Assembly: GCF_008728515.1 (NCBI RefSeq)
Contig: NC_044976.1
Coordinates: 30,961,376-31,025,375 of the forward strand
Source: Papio anubis
Lineage: Eukaryota; Chordata; Mammalia; Primates; Cercopithecidae
Direction of reading: 5' to 3'
Length of the DNA: 64,000 bases
How positions within the stretch are numbered: the first letter of the stretch is position 1; every line of letters begins with the position of its first letter. The notes beneath the pieces were generated by a model. That model was not told the origin of the DNA and searched no databases. It saw nothing but the letters and a program-made list of their open reading frames with translations. Of this stretch, positions 57,625-64,000 are shown one piece after another. Both the position numbers and the translations under genes were made by a program.

Positions 57625-58252
57625 AGATAATAAGCATATTGGACTAAAAACTTTCTTTGTGCACCTTTGTAATTCCTCCCTTCTGCCTTTCTCTGCCCCC
57701 TCTAATCCCCAGGCAAGATTTACCACTGATCCAGTGTCTACTGCCGTTAGTTTGCATTTTCTAAAGTTTTATGTGATGGAATCATATGCTATGGTAGTCT
57801 TTTGAGTCTGGCTTCTTTGTCTCAACATAATTATTTTGAAATTCATCCATGTTGCATGTTTATTTCTTTTTATTGCTGAGTAGTATTCCATTAAATAGAT
57901 TTATCCCTAAGTGAATGTTTACCCATTCACTTAGATGGGCATTTGGCTTATGTTCAATTTTTGGCTATTACAGCTAAAGCTGTTAGGAACATTCATGCAC
58001 AGATCTTTGTATATTGACTGGGTCATATGGTAGGTGTGTGTTTAACTTTTTAAGAAACTGCCAAACTGTGTTCCAAAGTAGTTGTACCATTTTTTATTTC
58101 TATTAGCAGTTGTATGAATTCTGGTTGTTCCCAGCCTTACCAGCAGTTGGGTATGGTCACTATTTTTAACTTTTTTGCCAAGTTTTTAATTGTAAAATAC
58201 ACATAATATACACATAACCATCTTTTTAAAACCTTTTTATAGAAACATTTTG
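57625..58252 (-). mobile_element. Antisense L1M 3' region, second related copy
   Basis: ATGGAATCATATGCTATGGT, TATTCCATTAAATAG, GGGTCATATGGTAGGTGTGT and AAACTGCCAAACTGTGTTCC are the antisense of the same L1 3' region seen on either side, but in a more diverged copy. Confidence 0.7.
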
Positions 58253-58543
58253 GCTGGGTGCAGTGGCTCACGCCTGTAATCCTAACACTTTGGGAGGCTG
58301 GGGTGGGCGGATTACCTGAGGACAGGAGTTCGAGACCAGCCTGGCCAATTTGGTGAAACCCCGTCTCTACTAAAAATACAAAAATTAGCCAGGCGTGGTG
58401 GCAGATGCCTGCAATCCCAGCTACTCGGGAGGCGAGTCAGGAGAATCGCTTGAACCCAGGAGGCAGAGGTTGCAGTGAGCCGAGATCATGCCATTGCACT
58501 TTAGCCTGGGCGACAAGCAAAACTCCGTCTCAAAAAAGAAAAA
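58253..58543 (+). mobile_element. Alu
   Basis: Sense Alu inside L1. Confidence 0.95.
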
Positions 58544-59218
58544 GTTATAAGTGTACAGTTCAGTGGTATTAAGTATATTCATATTGTTGTACAGCCATCA
58601 CCATATCCATTTCAATAATTTTTTGGTCTTGTACATCTGAAGCTTTGTTTTTTATTTTTTTAAAGATGGAGGTCTTGCTACATTTCCCAGGTTAGGCTCA
58701 AATTCCTAGGCTTAAGCAATCCTCCTCCTCAGCCTCCCGAGTGTCTGAGACTATAGGCACACATCGCTATACCCACTACAAATCCAAAGCTCTATACCCA
58801 TTAAACAGTAACTCCCCATTCCCATCTCCCTTTAGCCCCTGACAACCACCATTCCACTTTATGTGTTTATGAATTTGACTACTGTAACAGGAACCTCACA
58901 TAAGTGGAGTCAGACAAAGTGGTATTTGTCTTTTTGTGACTGGCTTATTTCACTTAGCATAATGTCCTCAAGGTTCATGTTTGTTGTAGCATGTGTCAGA
59001 ATCTCCTTCCTTTTTAAGACTTAGTAATATTATAGTGTATGGATGCCACATTTTGATTATCCATTTATACATCAATGGACACTTGGTTTTCTTCCACCTT
59101 TTAGCTATTGTGAATAATGCTGCTATGCATATGCGTCTACAGATATCTTTTTGAGACTCTGCTTGCAATTCTTACGTACTGAGAAGAGGAATTGCTAGAT
59201 CATATGCTAATTATATAT
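58544..59218 (-). mobile_element. Antisense L1M 3' region, third related copy
   Basis: AGTGTACAGTTCAGTGGTAT, TTTGTGACTGGCTTATTTCA and TAGCTATTGTGAATAATGCT match the region at 55440-56150 in order and orientation. A short Alu monomer lies at about 58648-58780. The element may begin before the Alu at 58253. Confidence 0.75.
58648..58780 (-). mobile_element. Alu monomer, antisense
   Basis: Short diverged copy (GATGGAGGTCTTGC, CTCAGCCTCCCGAG) inside L1. Confidence 0.75.
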
Positions 59219-59387
59219 ATTTTTTTATTTTTTTATTTTTATTTTATTTATTTTTTTAACATGGAGTCTAGCTCTGTCACCCAGGCTGGAGTGCAGTGGC
59301 ACAACCATAGTACAGTGCAGCCTCAAACTCCTGGCATCAGTCTCTTGAATAAGGTTAAACTACAGGTGCACACCACCATGCCTGGCT

Positions 59388-59423
<36 letters not shown>

Positions 59424-59543
59424 TTAGAGACAGGGTCTCACTGTGTTGCTCAGGCTGGTTGTAAACTCCTGGTCTCAAACTATCTTCCCACTCCAGCCTC
59501 TTTAGTAGCTGGGATTATAGGTACATATCACTGCACCCAGACT
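59219..59543 (-). mobile_element. Alu, old, with expanded central T-run
   Basis: Antisense Alu; central linker has about 28 T. Confidence 0.92.
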
Positions 59544-59545
59544 AT

Positions 59546-60083
59546 TTTCTTTTACTTATTTGTTTTTTGAGACAAAGTCTCAGTCTGCCACTGAGGTTGG
59601 AGTACAGTGGTGTGATCTCAGTTCACTGCAACTTCTGCCTCCCAGGCTCGAGCAGTCCTCCCACCTCAGCCTCCCAAGTAGCTGGGACTACAGGCTTACC
59701 ACCAAACCTGACTAATTTTTTGTTTTGTTTTGTTTTTTGTTTTGTTTTAAGATAGTCTTGCTCTGTTGCTGAGGCTGGAGTGCAGTGGTGCAATCTCAGT
59801 TCACTGCAACCTCTGCCTCCCAGGTTCAAGCGATTCTCCTGTCTCAGCCTCCTGAGTAGCTGGGATTACAGGTGTGCGTCCACCACACCTGGCTAATTTT
59901 TGTATTTTTAGTAGAGATGGGGTTTCACCATGTTGGCCAGGCTGGTCTTGAACTTCTGACCTCAAGTTATCTGCCCACCTTGGCCTCCCAAAGCACTGGG
60001 ATTACAGGCTTGAGCCCCCGCACTCGGCCTAATTTTTTGTATTTTTGGTAGAGACCATGTTTTACCATGCCACTGCACCTGGC
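59546..60083 (-). mobile_element. Alu with a second Alu inserted inside it
   Basis: Outer antisense Alu (59546-59715, 60027-60083) opened at CTAATTTTTT by an antisense Alu (59716-60026) with a GTTTT-repeat tail. Confidence 0.87.
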
Positions 60084-60104
60084 CACCTATTTTCTGTTTG
60101 TTAG

Positions 60105-60410
60105 TTTAGTAGTTTAGTTTAGTTTACTTTAGTTTGAGACAGAGTCTTGCTCTGTTGCCCAGGCTGGAATGCAATGGTGTGATCTTGGCTCGCTACAACC
60201 TCTGCCTCCTGGATTCAAGCAGTTCTCCCTGCCTCAGCCTCCCAAGTAGCTGGGATTCACCCACCACCACACCTGGCTAATTTTTGTATTTTTAGTAGAG
60301 GCGGGGTTTCGCCATGTTGGCCAGGCTGGTTTCTAACTCCTGACCTCAGGTGATCCGCCTTCCTCGGCTTCCCAAAGTGTTGGATTACAGGTGTGAGCCA
60401 CCACGCCCAG
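60105..60410 (-). mobile_element. Alu with target duplication
   Basis: Antisense Alu with GTTTA-type tail; CCTATTTTCTGTTT on both sides. Confidence 0.94.
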
Positions 60411-60775
60411 CCTATTTTCTGTTTTTTAATGGGAGTCATCCTAATGGCTGTGAAGTGGTCAGTTTTTATAATTTTAGACATTCTAATGTATGTGTAGTGA
60501 TATCTCATTGTAGTTTTCATTGTAGTTTTCGTTTGCATTTTCCTAATGAGTAATAATGTTGTGCTTATTCGCCATCTGTATATCTTCTTTGGTGAAGTAT
60601 TTTTTGCTCATTTAAAAAATTGGATTATTTTCTTATTATTGAGTTTTGAGAGTTCTTTAAATACATATTCCAAATGCAAGTTTCTTTGCCAGATAAGTAA
60701 TTTGGAAATATTTTCTCCCAGTGTATGCCTTGTCTTTTCATTCCCACGAGTGTCTTCTAAAGAACAGAAATTCTG

Positions 60776-61064
60776 CCAGGCGCGGTGGCTAATGCCTGCA
60801 ATCCCAGCACTTTGGGAGGCCGAGGTGGGCGGATCACAAGGTCAGGAGATCGAGACCATCCTGGCTAACATGGTTAAACCCCATCTCTACTAAAAATACA
60901 AAAAAAGCTGGGCGTGGTGGCGGGCGCCTGTAGTCCCAGCTACTCAGGAGGCTGAGGCAGAAGGATGGCATGAAACCGGGAGGTGGAGATTGCAGTGAGC
61001 CGAGATCATGGCACTGCACTCCAGCCTGGGTGACAGAGTGAGACTTTTTCTCAAAAAAAAAAAA
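60776..61064 (+). mobile_element. AluY
   Basis: Sense AluY inside L1; AAATTCT at both ends. Confidence 0.95.
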
Positions 61065-61174
61065 ATTCTTAGTTTTGATGAAGTAAGTTTGTTTATTTTT
61101 ATTTATTTATTTTTCTTTGTAGTCACTGGTTATAGCAGATGAGGTAAGTTTTAATCAGGTTTTTAAAAATTTCG

Positions 61175-61468
61175 TGGGTCAGGAGCGGTGGCTTACACCT
61201 GTAATCCCAGCACTTTGGGAGGCTAAGGCAAGCGGATCACCTGAGGTCAGGAGTTCGAGACCAGCCTGACCAACATGGAGAAAGCCCATCTCTACTAAAA
61301 ATACAAAATTAGCTGGGCGTAGTGGTGCAAGCCTGTAATTCCAGCTACTCGGGAGGCTGAGGCAGGAGAATTGCTTGAACCTGGGAAGCGGAGGTTGTGG
61401 TGGGCCGAGATCATGCCACTGCACTCCAGCCTGGGCGACGAGCAAAATTCTGTCTCAAAAAAAAAAAA
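61175..61468 (+). mobile_element. Alu
   Basis: Sense Alu whose tail turns into TA/CA repeats. Confidence 0.95.
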
Positions 61469-61483
61469 AACATATATATATAT

Positions 61484-61526
<43 letters not shown>
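61469..61526. repeat. (TA)n-(CA)n microsatellite
   Basis: Short TA run, then about 17 CA units, at an Alu tail; likely polymorphic. Confidence 0.96.
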
Positions 61527-61527
<1 letters not shown>

Positions 61528-61689
61528 TTATACTTTCATGTGGTATCTAAAAAATCTTTGCCTGAAAGAAAAGGCCCCCAAAATTTTCTCCTATGTTTTT
61601 TTTCTAGAGGTTTTATAACTTTAGGGATTACATTTAGATCTGTGATCGTTTTAAAATATATTCTGTATGTAGTGCAAGATATGGATTAA

Positions 61690-61960
61690 AGCATGTAATC
61701 CCAGCACTTTGGGAGGCTCAGATAGGAAGATTGCTTGAGCCCAAGAGTTCGAGACCAGCCTGGGCAATGTGGTGAAACCTTGCCTCTACCAAAAAAAATT
61801 AAAAAGTTAGCCAGGTGTGGTGACACACACCTGTAGTCCTAGCTACTCAGAAGGCTGAGGCAGGAGGATTGCTTGAGCCCAGGAGAGGGAGGTTGCATTG
61901 ATGCACCACGGCACTCCAGCCTGGGTGAGAGTGTAAGACTGTCTCAAGAAAATACATATA
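61690..61960 (+). mobile_element. Alu, 5'-truncated
   Basis: Sense Alu starting at GCATGTAATCCCAGC; tail continues as TA then GA repeats to 61983. Confidence 0.92.
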
Positions 61961-62050
61961 TATATAGAGAGAGAGAGAGAGGGGAATGTAAGGCTTATCT
62001 TCTTGGCACATGGATATTCAGGTGCTTTTTTACCATTTATTGAAAAGACT

Positions 62051-62353
62051 GGCCGGGCGCGGTGGCTCACGCCTGTAATCCCAGCACTTTGGGAGGCCGA
62101 GGCGGGCGGATCACAAGGTCAGGAGATCGAGACCATCCTGGCGAACACGGTAAAACCCCGTCTCTACTAAAGATACAAAAAAAGTAGCCGGGCGTGGCGG
62201 CGGGCGCCTGTAGTCCCAGCTTCTAGGGAGGCTGAGGCAGGAGAATGGCGTGAACCCGGGAGGCGGGGAGCTTGCAGTGAGCGGAGATCCCACCACTGCA
62301 CTCCCGCCTGGGTGACACAGCGAGACTCCGTCTCAAAAAAAAAAAAAAAAAAA
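62051..62353 (+). mobile_element. AluY
   Basis: Sense AluY; GAAAAGACTG at both ends. Confidence 0.96.
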
Positions 62354-62543
62354 GAAAAGACTGTCCATTCTGCATTGGATTACCTTTGTACCTTTGTCAA
62401 AAATCAGTTGTCTCTAGAAAAATCAGGTTTCCAGGAAAAAAAAAAGACTAATGTGTTTCCACTAGTGTTCTTATTTTTCAGTTGTGTTGGCTTTTGTAGA
62501 TTCTTTGCATTTCCATATAAATTTTAGGATCAGTATATCAATT

Positions 62544-62848
62544 TCTTTTTTTTTTTTTTTTTTTTTTGAGACGGAGTCTCGCTCTGTCGCCCAGGCTGGA
62601 GTGCAGTGGCCAGATCTCAGCTCACTGCAAGCTCCGCCTCCCGGGTTTACGCCATTCTCCTGCCTCAGCCTCCCGAGTAGCTGGGACTACAGGCGCCCAC
62701 CACCTCGCCCGGCTAGTTTTTTGTATTTTTTAGTAGAGACGGGGTTTCACCGGGTTAGCCAGGATGGCCTCGATCTCCTGACCTCGTGATCCGCCCGTCT
62801 CGGCCTCCCAAAGTGCTGGGATTACAGGCTTGAGCCACCGCGCCCGGC
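62544..62848 (-). mobile_element. AluY, young, monkey type
   Basis: Antisense; CAGTATATCAATTTCTT repeated on both sides; near-consensus body. Confidence 0.97.
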
Positions 62849-62946
62849 CCAGTATATCAATTTCTTAAAAAAGGCCTGGGATTTTGGTTGGGATTGTATT
62901 GAGTCTATATAAATAAATAAAACAGAGAGAGAATTAACATTTTATT

Positions 62947-63234
62947 TTGTTTTTTTGAGATGGAGTCTCGCTCTGTTCCCTAGGCTGTCGTGCAGTAGTG
63001 CGATCTTAGCTCACTGCAACCTCTGCCTCCAAGATTCAAGCAATTCTCCTGCCTCAGTCTCCCAAGTAGCTGGGTTTACAAGTGCCTGCCACTACACTCA
63101 GCTTAATTTTTTTATTTTTAATACAGGGTTTCACCATGTTGGCCAGGCTGTTCTCGAACTCTTGACTTCGAGTGATCAGCCCTCCTCAGCCTCCCAAAGT
63201 GCTGAGATTACAGGTGTAAGCCACCGCGCCCGGC
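62947..63234 (-). mobile_element. Alu
   Basis: Antisense Alu; GAGAATTAA at both ends. Confidence 0.94.
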
Positions 63235-63651
63235 TGAGAATTAAAACATTTTAATATTAAGTGTTTCGATTAAAGTCTTCTTTAATTTCCTTCGGAAATG
63301 TTTTGTAGCTTTTGTACAGTCTTGCACATCTTTTATCCAATTTATCCCTGAGTGTTTCATATTGTGATTATTTCATAAAATGATTTAGTTTTTAAAATTT
63401 CAGTGTCTGTTCATTGCTATTATATAGAAATGTAATTGATTTTTGTGTCTTGATCTTATTTTCTATAACCTTCCTAAATTCTTTTATTAGTTTGATAACT
63501 GTTTAATAGATTTTATCAGGTTTTCTCTATAGGTTATATTGTCAGCAAATAAAGAAATTTTTACTTGTTTCTTTCTGACTTAGATGCCTTTTATTTACTT
63601 TTCTTGTGCTGCCTAGAACCTCCAGTTAAGTGCAAATGAGATCTTTTCTTT

Positions 63652-63935
63652 TCTTTTCTTTTTTTTTTTGTTGTTGTTATTGTTGAGACAGTGTCTCACT
63701 CTGTTGCCCAGGCTGGAGCGCAGTGGCATGATCTCGGCTCACTGCAACCTCAGCCTCCTGAGTAGCTGGGATTACAAGCGTGAGCCACTGCACATGACCT
63801 AATTTTTTGTATTTTTAGTAGAGACAGGGTTTCACCATGTTAGCCAGGATGGTCTCAATCTCCTGACCTCATGATCTGCCCGCCTTGGCCTCCCACAGTG
63901 GTGGGATTACAGGCATGAGCCACCATGCCTGGCTG
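63652..63935 (-). mobile_element. Alu with deletion
   Basis: Antisense Alu; GAGATCTTTTC on both sides; part of the right arm is missing near 63750. Confidence 0.94.
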
Positions 63936-63958
63936 AGATCTTTTCCTGTTGTTGACTT

Positions 63959-64000
63959 TTTTTTTTTTTTTTTGGGATGGAGTCTCGCCCTGTCACCCAG
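63959..64000 (-). mobile_element. Alu, cut by window edge
   Basis: Poly(T) and GGGATGGAGTCTCGCCCTG start of an antisense Alu. Confidence 0.93.

Larger units (their letters stand above)
60411..63651 (-). mobile_element. Antisense L1 body in pieces between Alus
   Basis: Pieces at 60411-60775, 61066-61174, 61527-61689, 61961-62050, 62354-62543, 62849-62946 and 63235-63651 read, in order, as the antisense of L1 ORF2 and 3' sequence (for example GTTCTTTAAATACATATTCC, GGGATTTTGGTTGGGATTG, TATTGTCAGCAAATAAAGA). They look like one old insertion opened by later Alus. Confidence 0.65.

Overview
The window is primate nuclear DNA. It carries about 90 Alu elements, older MIR, L2, L1, hAT-type, Tigger and LTR remnants, long introns with GT-AG exons, and one CpG island. 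There is no operon structure and no bacterial or viral gene set. Several young Alus have the body sequence typical of the AluY lineage of Old World monkeys (GGCTCAAGCCTG starts, GATCCGGCCACTG in the right arm). Both recognised proteins differ from the human versions as I remember them at scattered residues. The likeliest source is therefore a cercopithecoid monkey such as a macaque, baboon or guenon; this is an inference.

Two protein-coding genes lie head to head on either side of a shared CpG-island promoter at about 35.8-37.1 kb. Leftward (minus strand) is YARS1, cytoplasmic tyrosyl-tRNA synthetase. Coding exons 1 to 8 (residues 1-302) can be placed to the base at 35844-35900, 29283-29429, 28963-29138, 23507-23636, 16219-16299, 9321-9413, 3902-4037 and 3330-3415. 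These encode the whole catalytic core and most of the anticodon-recognition domain; the C-terminal EMAP-II-like exons lie left of base 1. Rightward (plus strand) is S100PBP, the S100P-binding protein. It has a probable non-coding first exon (ending at about 36351), a probable second 5' UTR exon (44207-44323), one large coding exon (45302-46137) and two small coding exons (47210-47298 and 49131-49234). Its last coding exon was not found and should lie right of base 64000.

Everything else is intron or promoter. Left to right: YARS1 introns 8 to 5 (1-16 kb) are packed with Alus and include a HAL1/L1 ORF1-like relic at 10.5-11.9 kb. Intron 4 (16.3-23.5 kb) holds a nearly full-length, dead Tigger1-type DNA transposon (19790-23453) broken by Alus. 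Intron 3 (23.6-29.0 kb) holds an L1 tail, an LTR-like relic, a nested Alu composite, and three Alus in a row separated by copies of one target site. Intron 1 (29.4-35.8 kb) holds an ERV LTR with a four-copy 90-bp internal repeat, a second older LTR-like region, and L1 and L2 remnants. The S100PBP side (36-64 kb) has a fairly quiet first intron and MIR-rich coding surroundings. From 55 kb to the end its intron is a mosaic of antisense L1 pieces cut by Alus.

I found no new multi-gene system. The points worth a second look are structural: repeated use of one Alu target site, a tight Alu palindrome, a fold-back in an Alu tail, two copies of an Alu-in-Alu composite, the LTR-internal tandem repeat, a NAGNAG acceptor in S100PBP, and young Alus with so many indels that assembly error is likely.
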